Below are positions 45,537 through 56,142 of a stretch of 64,000 nt of DNA, piece by piece (positions within the stretch are counted from its first letter, which is position 1; the number at the start of each line of letters is the position of its first letter). The stretch is from Halomonas sp. 1513 (GTDB lineage Bacteria; Pseudomonadota; Gammaproteobacteria; Pseudomonadales; Halomonadaceae): NCBI GenBank assembly GCA_001971685.1, contig CP019326.1, forward strand, positions 3,968,001 to 4,032,000, read 5' to 3'. The position numbers and the translations under genes are program-made. The notes under the pieces were generated by a model that did no database searches, was not told where the DNA came from, and was given only the letters and a program-made list of their open reading frames with translations.

Positions 45537-46772
45537 AGTACGCCAAGACGCTCATCGTAAGCAGCATATCCGCCCTGGCGGTAGGCGCCACCGCCCACCT
45601 GCAGGCCGACGACACCCTACGCATCGGCGTGATCGGCCCCACCACCGGCGTGTTCTCCTTCTTCGGCGAGCAGCAGCGCATGGGCGTGGAGCTGGCCATG
45701 GAAGAACTTGCCGAGCAGCTGGAGGCGCTCAATATCGAGGTCGAGTTCTACGACTCCCAGGGCGATGCCGAGACCACCGTCGACCGGCTGCGTGCCATGG
45801 AGTCGCGTGACGACGTCGACCTGGTGGTCGGCCCGGTGCTCGGCGGTACCGGCCTGGCCGGCCTGGAGTGGGCCAAGAGCTCGGGCATGCCGACAGTGAT
45901 CTCCTACTCGGCCCCCGAGGACATCACCATGCGCGACCGCGCCGAGAACGTGGTGCGCGCCGGCTGGACCGGGGCGCAGCCGATGTTCGCCTTCGGCGAG
46001 TACGTCGCCGAGGAGCTCGGCCATCAGCGCATCGTCATGGTCGGGCAGGACTACTCCTTCCCCTACAACCAGCTGGGCGGCTTCCTCAAGGGCTTCTGCG
46101 CCGCCGGCGGGGAGTCGGTGGAGCGCATCTGGCACCCCACCGGCACCTCCGACTACAGCTCGATCCTGGCGACCCTGCCGGACGGCGATGCACTGCTCTA
46201 CAATGGCGCAGGCAGCGACGGCCTGGCGTTCTTCCAGCAGTACTACGACTTCGGCATCGACGCGCAGATGCCGCTGCTTGGCGGCTCCAACTTCTTCGCC
46301 GTGGGCGACCTGCCGGAGATGGGCGAGCAGGCCATCGGCGGCCTCTCGGCGCTGCAGTATGCCGAAGGCCTGGAGACCGACAACTTCCAGGCGTTCCGCG
46401 ACGCCTTCTGGGCGATGCATGGCGACGAGGTCATGCCGCTGGCGCCGGCCGAGCACGGCTATGTGGCCTTCATGATGGCGGTGAACGCCTTCGAGAGCGC
46501 CAACGGCGGCGACCGCGACGCGCTGATCGCCGCCCTGCGCGAGACCGAGATGCCGGATGCGCCGCGCGGCCCCTTCCATCTCGACGAGTACGGCAACCCG
46601 GTACAGAACATCTACATCAACGAGGTTCAGGAAGTCGACGGTCGCCTGGTCAACGTGCCGATCAAGACCTATGAGAACGTCAGCCAGTTCGGCCCCTTCG
46701 ACGCCGAGGAGTACCTCGCCGGCGAGCCCGACAGCCGCGACTTCCCGCCCGGCAACTGCTCGGACCCTTACT

Positions 46773-46780
<8 letters not shown>
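45533..46780 (+). CDS. Branched-chain-type ABC transporter substrate-binding protein, set 2
   Basis: A 415-residue type I binding protein. The signal peptide ends LQA-DDT (residue about 24). The fold opens LRIGVIGPTTGVFSFFGEQQ and continues VVGPVLGGTGLAGLEWAKSS (the first ligand-binding loop) and VMVGQDYSFPYNQLGGFLKG. The C-terminus ends with a Cys (FPPGNCSDPYYD). Unlike set 1, the gene lies between permeases and ATPases, with no hairpin. The sequence differs strongly from the set-1 binding protein, so the two systems likely have different ligands. Confidence 0.87.
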
Positions 46781-47529
<749 letters not shown>

Positions 47530-47537
<8 letters not shown>

Positions 47538-48246
47538 AACAGTGATACGCGTCGAGCACCTCGAGGCCCATTACGGGCTGGGCCTGGCGCTGCAGGGCCT
47601 GACGTTCAGCGTGGGCAAGGAGTGTGTCGCGGTGATGGGGCGTAACGGGGTGGGCAAGACCACCCTGGCGAGGGCGCTGATGGGGCTCGATCCGCCCCAG
47701 GCACGCGGCTCGGTGGAACTGCTGGGTCGGCCGGTGCTCGGCTGGTCGCCGCAGCGCATCGCGCAGCTGGGGGTCGGCTATGTCCCCCAGGGGCGCCGGC
47801 TGTTTCCGTCACTCAGCGTCGACGAGCACCTGCAGCTGAACGCGCGCAAGGGCCCCGCCGGGCAGCAGTGGTCGGCTAGCCGAGTGTTCGAGCTGTTTCC
47901 CTCGCTGGGTCGACGGCGCCGCGCCTATGGCGACCAGATCTCCGGCGGTGAGCGCTCGATGCTGGCCATCGGCCGGGCCCTGGTCACCAACCCCGGCTGC
48001 CTGATCCTCGACGAGCCAACCGAGGGCCTGGCGCCGGCCGTGGTGGAGGACGTGGCGCTGAGCTTGAAGGAGCTGAGCCGCGAAGGTGTCGCGGTGCTGC
48101 TGATCGAGCAGAACGTCAAGGCGGCGGTGATGGCGGCCGATCGCGCCTACTTCATGTCGGAGGGCCAGATCGTGCATGAAACCGCCGACGGCGAGTCGAT
48201 GTCCGACGAGGCCACGCTGGGGCGCTATCTGGGTGTCTCGGTCTAG
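47530..48246 (+). CDS. Branched-chain-type ABC transporter ATPase, set 2 (LivF-like)
   Basis: A 238-residue ATPase: Walker A GRNGVGKTT (about residues 37-45), the LivF motif VGYVPQGRRLFPSLSVDEHL, signature ISGGERSMLAIGRAL, Walker B LILDEPTEGLAP, and H-loop LLIEQNVKAAV. It is the last gene of the set-2 operon, and with set 1 closes the 13.6-kb locus. Confidence 0.87.
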
Positions 48247-48282
48247 GCGGCGATGGCCTTGTTGCGTCAGGCATCGTAGAGT

Positions 48283-48313
48283 GGCGGCGATTTGCACATC
48301 GAGGATCGCCGCC
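48283..48313 (+). promoter_or_regulatory. Stem-loop directly upstream of the DUF3820 gene
   Basis: Inverted repeat GGCGGCGAT / ATCGCCGCC (9 bp, 13-nt loop) ends one base before the ATG of the DUF3820-like gene, with the likely ribosome site GAGG in the loop. It could modulate translation of that gene or end transcription of the transporter operon; there is no T tract. Confidence 0.45.
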
Positions 48314-48314
48314 A

Positions 48315-48521
48315 ATGCACCCCGAGGACCTGCAGACCCTGGTCACCATGAAGATGCCCTACGGCAAATACGCCGGGCGCCTGCTCGCCGACCTGCCCGG
48401 CCCCTACCTGGCCTGGTTCGCCCGCGAGGGTTTTCCTCCGGGCGAACTCGGTCGGCTACTGCAGCTGATGCACGAGATCGATCATAACGGGCTTGGCGAA
48501 CTGCTCGACCCGCTGCGCTGA
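48315..48521 (+). CDS. DUF3820-like small protein
   Basis: A 68-residue cytoplasmic protein with the DUF3820 pattern MKMPYGKYAGRLLADLPGPY then LAWFAREGFPPGELGRLL, a compact motif also found in exonuclease-associated and putative quorum-type small proteins. Length and motif spacing fit the family. Function unknown. It is separate from the transporter operon apart from the hairpin before it. Confidence 0.75.
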   Translation: MHPEDLQTLVTMKMPYGKYAGRLLADLPGPYLAWFAREGFPPGELGRLLQLMHEIDHNGLGELLDPLR

Positions 48522-48544
48522 GGGTGCCTACAAAAAGGCTGCAC

Positions 48545-49351
48545 TCACGCCGTGGAGACGGTGTAGACCATCTGCATGGCGAGGATGACCAGCATCACCG
48601 CGAACACCCGCTTGAGGGTCGCCACCGGCAGGCGGTGGGCGAGCCGCGCCCCCATGGGAGCGGTGAGGATGCTCAGCGGCGCCATCAGCAGCAGCGCCGG
48701 CAGGTAGACGTAGCCCAGCGCCGCGCTAGGCAGGCCCGCCACACCCCAGCCGTTGATCAGGTAGCCCAGCGCCCCGGCCAGGGCGATCGGCAAACCCACC
48801 GCCGCCGAGGTGCCGATGGCGTGCTGGACCTTGATGTTGCACCAGGTGAGAAAGGGCACGGTGAGCGCCCCGCCGCCGATCGCCACCAGCGCCGAGATAC
48901 CGCCAATGCCGGCGCCCGCCGCGCTGACCCCGAGCGGGCCCGGCAGGACCCGCGTCGGTTTGGGCTTGAGGTTGACCAGCATCTGCGCCGCCATCAGCAG
49001 CATGAAGCAGGCGAAGAAGATCGCCAACCCGCGGGTGGGGATCAGCGCCGCGACGAAGGTCGCCAGGAAGGTCCCGGCCAGGATGCCCGGGGTGATATAG
49101 CGCACTACCTGCCAGCGCACCGCGCCGTGGCGGTGATGCGAGCGCAGGCTCGACAGCGACGACGGCACGATGGCGGCCATCGAAGTGCCCAGCGCCAGAT
49201 GGGCGAGGTGCTCGTGGGGCACGCCCTGCAGCACGAACAGCGAGGTCAGCACCGGCACCATGATGCCGCCGCCGCCGATCCCCAGCAGCCCCGCCATCAG
49301 GCCGACGAAACCGCCCAGCGCCATATAGGCCAACCACCAAACAAGATCCAA
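48545..49351 (-). CDS. TauE/SafE (TSUP) family sulfite/anion exporter
   Basis: A 268-residue membrane protein with eight predicted helices. The TSUP signature appears twice: GFVGLMAGLLGIGGGGIMVP (about residues 12-31) and ALVAIGGGALTVPFLTWCN in the second half. The start is taken as the TTG at 49351, with GGAG 7 nt upstream, because longer in-frame starts add polar, unlikely residues. Members export sulfite, sulfoacetate or other organosulfonates; the substrate is not evident here. Confidence 0.83.
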   Translation of the reverse strand: MDLVWWLAYMALGGFVGLMAGLLGIGGGGIMVPVLTSLFVLQGVPHEHLAHLALGTSMAAIVPSSLSSLRSHHRHGAVRWQVVRYITPGILAGTFLATFVAALIPTRGLAIFFACFMLLMAAQMLVNLKPKPTRVLPGPLGVSAAGAGIGGISALVAIGGGALTVPFLTWCNIKVQHAIGTSAAVGLPIALAGALGYLINGWGVAGLPSAALGYVYLPALLLMAPLSILTAPMGARLAHRLPVATLKRVFAVMLVILAMQMVYTVSTA

Positions 49352-49522
49352 GGTCTCACTCCTTATCCGATACTTTCTGACACATGCCTGCTCTCGGCCA
49401 AAGCTGGCTAGTGTAGAGCAAAAACGCGTCACACTGGACGCACACAATGTCTGGCTTCCCCCGGCGACGCGGATTGCTTACCGTGGAGGCCAAGCTCTAT
49501 CCGCTCTGCCACGGAGACCACA

Positions 49523-50419
49523 ATGACAACACCCTCCCGCGATCTCATCGGTTACGGTCGTCAAAGGCCCACAGGCCGCTGGCCCAACGGCGCACGTCTG
49601 GCCGTCAGCCTGGTGATCAATTACGAAGAAGGCTCCGAACGGTCACTGGCCATGGGGGACCCGGACCAGGAATCGATGACCGAGTGGGGCAGCTACGCGA
49701 TCCCCGACGGCACTCGAAACCTGGCCATGGAATCCATGTACGAGTACGGCTCGCGAGTCGGGATCTGGCGGATCCTCGACATCCTCGAGCAGGCCCGGGT
49801 GCCGGCCACCTTCCACGCCTGCGCCCTGGCCTTCGAGCAGAATCCAGAGGTGGCCCGCGCAGCGGTCGACGCAGGCCATGAGATCTGCAGCCACGGCTAT
49901 CGCTGGGAAGAGGTCTTTCGACTTAGCGAAGACCAGGAGCGAGAGCATATCCGACTCGCCATTGCTTCGTTCGAGAAGACATGTGGCAAGCGTCCGGTAG
50001 GCTGGTACTGCCGCTATGGCCCCAGCATCCATACCCGCCGACTGCTGATCGAAGAGGGCGGCTTCCTCTATGATTCCGATGCCTATAACGACGACGTTCC
50101 CTATTTCGTGGAGGTCGAGGGGACGCGCCAGCTAGTGGTCCCTTACACCTCCGATGTCAACGACTTCCGCTACTGGAACTCCCCCGGTCTCACCCAGGCC
50201 GCCGACTTTCTTGAGTACATGCAGGAGAGCTTCGACGTGCTTTATGATGAATCTGCCAGCGGCCCGCGCATGATCTCGGTGGGCTTGCACCCGCGTATGG
50301 TCGGTCGACCCGGGCGGGTGCGTGCCATCAAGCGTTTTATCGAGTACGCACAGCGCCACCAAGACGTCTGGTTTGCCACCCGCGAGGAGATCGCTCGCGC
50401 CTGGCTAGCGCGGAGCTGA
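49523..50419 (+). CDS. Polysaccharide deacetylase-family protein (PuuE/HpPgdA-like)
   Basis: A 298-residue NodB-fold protein related to allantoinase PuuE and cytoplasmic deacetylases. The pattern is LAVSLVINYEEGSERSLAMGD (in place of the usual Asp-Asp metal motif), the later HEICSHGYRWE (His-x3-His metal motif, around residues 117-127) and VGLHPRMVGRPGRVRAIKRF near the end. There is no signal peptide, so it acts in the cytoplasm. The following gene is 29 nt away, on the same strand, so the two are probably one operon. A purine-catabolic or peptidoglycan role is possible but not shown by its neighbours. Confidence 0.83.
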   Translation: MTTPSRDLIGYGRQRPTGRWPNGARLAVSLVINYEEGSERSLAMGDPDQESMTEWGSYAIPDGTRNLAMESMYEYGSRVGIWRILDILEQARVPATFHACALAFEQNPEVARAAVDAGHEICSHGYRWEEVFRLSEDQEREHIRLAIASFEKTCGKRPVGWYCRYGPSIHTRRLLIEEGGFLYDSDAYNDDVPYFVEVEGTRQLVVPYTSDVNDFRYWNSPGLTQAADFLEYMQESFDVLYDESASGPRMISVGLHPRMVGRPGRVRAIKRFIEYAQRHQDVWFATREEIARAWLARS

Positions 50420-50448
50420 CCCCTTACCCACTCCTGGAGAGCTTCACC

Positions 50449-51177
50449 ATGCAGATCCCCACCGCCCTGCGCGACACCCTTGCCCCCAGCGGCGTACTGC
50501 GTGCCTCCATCAACCTGGGCAACCCCATTCTGGCCGGCCGCGAGCCCGACAGCGGCGCGCCCTGCGGCGTCTCCGTCGACCTCGCGCGGGCCTTCGCCGA
50601 GCGGCTGGGTGTCGAGATCGAGCTGCTGGCCTTCGACTCCGCCGGCCAGTCGGTCGAGACGGTGACCGCCGAACGCGCCGATATCGGCTTCTTCGCCGTC
50701 GACCCGCTGCGCGGCGAAGGCATCCACTTCACCGCTCCCTATGTGCTGATCGAGGGCTGCTACCTGGTCCGCAATGACTCGCCGCTGACCGACAACGAGC
50801 AGGTCGATCACGCCGGCAACCGAGTGGTGGTGGGCAAGGGCAGCGCCTACGACCTCTACCTGAGCCGCACACTCGAGCAGGCCGAGATCGTCCGCGCGCC
50901 GACCTCCACCGCGGTGGTGGCGCAGTTCGTCGAGCAGCGGCTCGAGGTGGCCGCCGGGGTCAAGCAGCAGCTGGAGCAGGATAGCCAGCAGCATGACGGG
51001 CTGCGCCTGCTGCCGGGGCGCTTCATGGTGATCCAGCAGGCCATGGGCCTGCCCAAGGGCCGCGGCGAGGCCGCCGCCAACTGCCTGCGTGCCTTCGTCG
51101 AGGAGATGAAGGCCAGCGGCTTCGTCGAGCGCGCCCTCGAGCGCCACGGCATCCAGGGCGCCAGCGTCGCGCCCTGA
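50449..51177 (+). CDS. Type II solute-binding-protein-like protein without signal peptide
   Basis: A 242-residue protein with the fold of polar amino-acid ABC binding proteins: LRASINLGNPILAGREPDSG, GVSVDLARAFAERLGVEIEL, ADIGFFAVDPLRGEGIHFTA and VVVGKGSAYDLYL. It begins directly with the first strand after 15 residues (MQIPTALRDTLAPSG), with no hydrophobic signal, so it appears cytoplasmic. No ABC permease is nearby. It may bind a small molecule for the adjacent deacetylase or act as a sensor or enzyme; the function is unknown. Confidence 0.75.
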   Translation: MQIPTALRDTLAPSGVLRASINLGNPILAGREPDSGAPCGVSVDLARAFAERLGVEIELLAFDSAGQSVETVTAERADIGFFAVDPLRGEGIHFTAPYVLIEGCYLVRNDSPLTDNEQVDHAGNRVVVGKGSAYDLYLSRTLEQAEIVRAPTSTAVVAQFVEQRLEVAAGVKQQLEQDSQQHDGLRLLPGRFMVIQQAMGLPKGRGEAAANCLRAFVEEMKASGFVERALERHGIQGASVAP

Positions 51178-52761
<1,584 letters not shown>

Positions 52762-52773
52762 GCAGCCAATCGC

Positions 52774-52797
52774 CAAGCCCGGCAATAGCCGGGCTTG
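52774..52797 (+). terminator. Hairpin after gdhA
   Basis: CAAGCCCGGC, loop AATA, GCCGGGCTTG gives a perfect 10-bp stem, 13 nt after the gdhA stop. Only a weak T stretch follows, so termination is likely but not certain. Confidence 0.7.
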
Positions 52798-52847
52798 GGC
52801 TTACTCGGCTATCATGCAGGCACCCAATAGTCATCCACAGGTTGCCC

Positions 52848-53168
52848 ATGAGCTCAGAGTTGACCGATTTCGAACAGCGCATGCAGCAGGAGATCGAGGA
52901 CTTCCTCAAGCCGGACGCCAAGCCGACCACCACCCCGACCAAGCCCGCCGCGCGTCCCGTCAAGCTCGACCGGCAAGACGCCAAGTCGATGAAGACCGGG
53001 CATATCGTCAAGCTGGCGGTGCGCACCAAGCAGCTCGAGTTGGACACCGCCTTCGAATACCACTCCACCAGCATCTCCAAACTGGAAGCGCAGATGGAGG
53101 CCGAGAAGGCCGCCCGCAAGGCCGGCTATCCCATCGTCGGCTACGTGATCGATATTCAGCGGCTGTGA
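52848..53168 (+). CDS. Small charged protein of unknown function
   Basis: A 106-residue cytoplasmic protein. The first 45 residues are acidic then Thr/Pro-rich (EDFLKPDAKPTTTPTKPAA), followed by helical, Lys-rich segments (TGHIVKLAVRTKQLELDTAF) and a predicted coiled coil (SISKLEAQMEAEKAARKAG). The end is VGYVIDIQRL. No family recognised. It has its own start with no strong ribosome site and is separated from gdhA by a hairpin. Confidence 0.62.
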   Translation: MSSELTDFEQRMQQEIEDFLKPDAKPTTTPTKPAARPVKLDRQDAKSMKTGHIVKLAVRTKQLELDTAFEYHSTSISKLEAQMEAEKAARKAGYPIVGYVIDIQRL

Positions 53169-53207
53169 ATGCCCGCCCCAAGGCGCGAAGAAGGACCGAT
53201 CATCGGC

Positions 53208-53603
53208 TCAGCTCTGGTCTGCAGCAGGCGACTCCAACGCCGCATAGGCCACCATCTCCACCAGCATCTCTTCCCGGGCGAAGCCGGAAACGATGATCGC
53301 GGCGCGGTTGGGGAAGGGCGCCGTGACGTAGTCGGCGTAGAGGCGATTGACCGTGGCCAGATCCTCGCGACGGGTCACATAGATGAGCACCTGGGTCAGG
53401 TCCTGCATGCCTCCTCCGGCGCACGCCAAGGTATGGCGCAGATTCTCCAGCGTCTGCCGCGCTTGTGCCTCGATGCCGCCCTGCACCACGGCGCCATCGC
53501 TGCCAATCGGTATCTGGGCGGTAAACAGGATGCCGTTGCCGATCACGGCCCACTCCAGCGGCGCCTTGGCGGCGAACAGGTCGGTACGTACGGGATGAAT
53601 CAT
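53208..53603 (-). CDS. RidA/YjgF-family protein
   Basis: A 131-residue member of the RidA family, whose enzymes hydrolyse reactive enamine/imine intermediates to ketones and ammonia. It keeps the Arg in FPNRAAIIVSG (equivalent to the substrate Arg of RidA) and the C-terminal VEMVAYAALES. QTLENLRHTLACAGGGMQDL is the usual middle helix. It is the last gene of the minus-strand operon, 14 nt after the Ldh2-like gene, and so probably removes an imine formed in that pathway. Confidence 0.87.
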   Translation of the reverse strand: MIHPVRTDLFAAKAPLEWAVIGNGILFTAQIPIGSDGAVVQGGIEAQARQTLENLRHTLACAGGGMQDLTQVLIYVTRREDLATVNRLYADYVTAPFPNRAAIIVSGFAREEMLVEMVAYAALESPAADQS

Positions 53604-53617
53604 GGGATCTCGCTCGA

Positions 53618-54385
53618 TCAGTCGTTGTCGTTGACGCCGGCACCGGCGCCGCCACGTGAGGCCTCGCTGGACTCCACCAGCAGGCGATGGGCCAGCGTCT
53701 TGAGCCGCGCCCAGATAGCGTCATCCACCTCGATCCCGTCCTGCAGGGCCTGCTGGCGGCAGGCCAGCAGCGCCGACTCGGAGTGGCGGGCCAGCAGGTC
53801 GAGATCGTGGTCGGCGCCCAGCGAGGGCAGCAGCTCCACATGGTTGGCCATCACCAGGGTGATACCATCGTTGGGCTCGCTCTCCTCGGGCACGTCGCGC
53901 ACCGAGTAGATCCTCACCTCCGGCGTGGCATGGCCGGCACGAAAGCCCACTACCTGTTCGGTGAGCGGCTCCTGGGCGTTGCGCCAGAACGCGGTGATAT
54001 TGATCCCGCGCCCCGCCAGCCGGGCCAGGTAGCCCATGATCAGTTGGCGATTATGGCAGCGACGAATCTTCACCACCGAGAGCCCGCGGGCCCGGGCCTT
54101 GGCATAGCCCAGCTCGGTGGCCAGGCTGATGCTGCGCAGCACGCTGTGGCCCTGGCCATCCAGTACCGCCAGGTCGCCATCCTGGTAGATCACCCGCGGC
54201 AGCGCCTCGGGGTCCTCGGCGAGCAGGAAGTCCAGGCCGCGATTGAGCTGATCGACGCCGTTGAAGCCGTGACACTGCATCCAGGCCACCATGTCGGCAG
54301 CATCGGCGGCATCGCCCTCGTCGAAGCCGATTCCGCCGAAGGCCTTGCGGCACAGGCCCTGCAGTTCGTTGAATGACACCTTCAT
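53618..54385 (-). CDS. Ldh2-like/DUF3726 protein, short form
   Basis: A 255-residue protein that resembles the N-terminal part of the Ldh2/DpkA-type NAD(P)-dependent oxidoreductase family and DUF3726. The N-terminus MKVSFNELQGLCRKAFGGIG then FDEGDAADAADMVAWM matches Ldh2 helix 1. The middle, VLDGQGHSVLRSISLATELG and VVKIRRCHNRQLIMGYLARL, corresponds to the Ldh2 His-containing (NHFG-like) region, here RCHNRQL. It is shorter than full Ldh2 (about 340 residues) and lacks its C-terminal segments, so activity is uncertain. Start overlaps the upstream gene stop by 4 nt. Confidence 0.6.
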   Translation of the reverse strand: MKVSFNELQGLCRKAFGGIGFDEGDAADAADMVAWMQCHGFNGVDQLNRGLDFLLAEDPEALPRVIYQDGDLAVLDGQGHSVLRSISLATELGYAKARARGLSVVKIRRCHNRQLIMGYLARLAGRGINITAFWRNAQEPLTEQVVGFRAGHATPEVRIYSVRDVPEESEPNDGITLVMANHVELLPSLGADHDLDLLARHSESALLACRQQALQDGIEVDDAIWARLKTLAHRLLVESSEASRGGAGAGVNDND

Positions 54386-56142
54386 GGAGATATCCCTTGC
54401 GATAACGATGGGGGATGCACTCGCCCGCCCTCGCGGCGGGGCTCGAGGGGAAAGCTCCAGTCGTCGAAATCCCTAAGATCCTGCGGCTCGGCGTTGAGCT
54501 CCTCGACCAGCGGCGCGCCCTGGAAGAGCGTAATCCTGACCCAGCGGTCCGACTTGGGATCGAAGCGGCTGGCGCCGAAGAACGACAGCTTGGTGCGCAG
54601 CAGATGCATGGGCTTCATGTCGCGATGCCAGAGGTTGGCGTGGATATCGCCGTAGGGCGCCTTGACCAGGCTCTGCACGCGGCGAACGATCTCCTTGTGG
54701 CGCGGATGCTCGAGCAGAAAGTCGACCACCTTGGCGCGGGGCGCCGCCTCCAGGAAATCACACACCGCCCGGTGGCTATGCGCCACCCGGGGGCCTATGG
54801 CGATGGACATCTCCTTCTCGACACCGGGTTCGGCGTGGCGCACCCCGAGGCGGGGCTCCTCCTTTTCCGCGGAGCGATACCAGAACCAGTAGGCCCCCTC
54901 GCTGCTCGCGTAGTCATGGCACAGCGCCCAACCATAGTGGGTCTCGATCAGCTGACGCAGGCGCATCAGCGGCATGTCCGGCTCGAGATCCAGGTTCTCG
55001 TCGACGCCCATGCGCTCTTCCAGGGCGTCGACCGCCTCCGGGTAGAGCTCGATCAGCAGCGTATTGAGCAGCTCCTGAGCCTCCAGCGGCAGGGTCCGCG
55101 CCGCCCACTCCACCAGCTGCGACCAGAGGTCGGGCTCCAGGGGCACGCTGGCCAGCCAGGTCAGCACGTCCGGCAGCGCAGCCACGCTGGCGGCATTGCG
55201 CTCGCTCTGCTCAGGGTCCTCGGTGCGCGTCTCGGCCAGGTGCTGCATGGCGCGGCGGGTCAGCTCGATCAGTCGCTGGCGGTCGCGCTCCTCGGGCACT
55301 TGCCGCAGGGCCAGGGCCAGCGCCGTTTCGCGCTGGGTGACCCACTGGGCGATCAGCTGGGGGTGGTTGATCAGGAAGGGCGCCATGCCGAGCCCGGTGG
55401 AGTTGCCAATCCCCAGGTAGCGCCGCAGCTCGGTGGCCAGCGGGCAGGCGGTCTCCGGCGCCCGGCAGGCGGCCAGGTGCTCCACCTGCTCGATGGAGAA
55501 ATGGCGCAGCAGATAGACCCCGGCCATCTGCGCCGAGAAGGGTCGCCGGAAGTCGGGATTGTCGAGCAGGCGGGCAAAGTCGGCGAGACCGAACTTGCCA
55601 TTGCCGTAGACCGCCGTGGTGCGATAGAGGTAGCCGACCCGCGTCAGCCAGGCGGGGTCGGGCTGCTCGCCTCGTGCCAGGGCGTCGACGAAATGGGCGA
55701 AGTTGCGCAGGCTCTTGTTGGCCCGTGACAGTACCAGCACCCGGGGATGCTGACGTCCGGCTTCCTGCAGCGGCACATTGGCGGCCATCTGCGCCAGCAG
55801 GCTGTCATCCACGTCACCTTCGACCAGGCCGAAGGTGACATCCCAGGCCTCGGCGATCACCCGGTCGGAGCGCTGCTCATCCGCCAGCGGCTGGGCGAAC
55901 ATCACCCCGTGGTAGCGGGCGTTGGGCGTCTGCAGGCGATAGATCGCCGTGCCATGGCCCTCGGCGTTCAGCTCGAAGCGCACCCGGCTGACCTGCCAGC
56001 GCTGGCGGGCCATCTGGCGCACCAGGCTGCGCACGAAGCTCAGTCGGGTGGCGTGCAGGCTGCCGAGGCGCTCGAGCCGCATGACCTCGTCGGCAGGACG
56101 CAGCCCCAGGGGCAGCGCCGCCAGGCTTTCCACATCAGTCAT
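54382..56142 (-). CDS. Large protein of unknown function in the BCCT catabolic operon
   Basis: Not recognised. The 586-residue soluble protein has no signal peptide or membrane helices. It is rich in Arg and Glu, mostly helical in the middle (residues 180-430: LLDNPDFRRPFSAQMAGVYL, then the Trp-rich LPDVLTWLASVPLEPDLWSQL). Its N-terminal quarter has an alpha/beta look (RVRFELNAEGHGTAIYRLQT). The C-terminal part contains LHATRLSF-type and RYHGV-type segments with several His and Trp residues (WHRDMKPMHLLRTKLSFFGA near 530). It is coupled to both neighbours (8-nt overlap with the BCCT gene, 4-nt overlap with the Ldh2-like gene), which argues strongly that it is a real part of the pathway. It could be an enzyme of a new family. 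Confidence 0.7.
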   Translation of the reverse strand: MTDVESLAALPLGLRPADEVMRLERLGSLHATRLSFVRSLVRQMARQRWQVSRVRFELNAEGHGTAIYRLQTPNARYHGVMFAQPLADEQRSDRVIAEAWDVTFGLVEGDVDDSLLAQMAANVPLQEAGRQHPRVLVLSRANKSLRNFAHFVDALARGEQPDPAWLTRVGYLYRTTAVYGNGKFGLADFARLLDNPDFRRPFSAQMAGVYLLRHFSIEQVEHLAACRAPETACPLATELRRYLGIGNSTGLGMAPFLINHPQLIAQWVTQRETALALALRQVPEERDRQRLIELTRRAMQHLAETRTEDPEQSERNAASVAALPDVLTWLASVPLEPDLWSQLVEWAARTLPLEAQELLNTLLIELYPEAVDALEERMGVDENLDLEPDMPLMRLRQLIETHYGWALCHDYASSEGAYWFWYRSAEKEEPRLGVRHAEPGVEKEMSIAIGPRVAHSHRAVCDFLEAAPRAKVVDFLLEHPRHKEIVRRVQSLVKAPYGDIHANLWHRDMKPMHLLRTKLSFFGASRFDPKSDRWVRITLFQGAPLVEELNAEPQDLRDFDDWSFPLEPRREGGRVHPPSLSQGISP

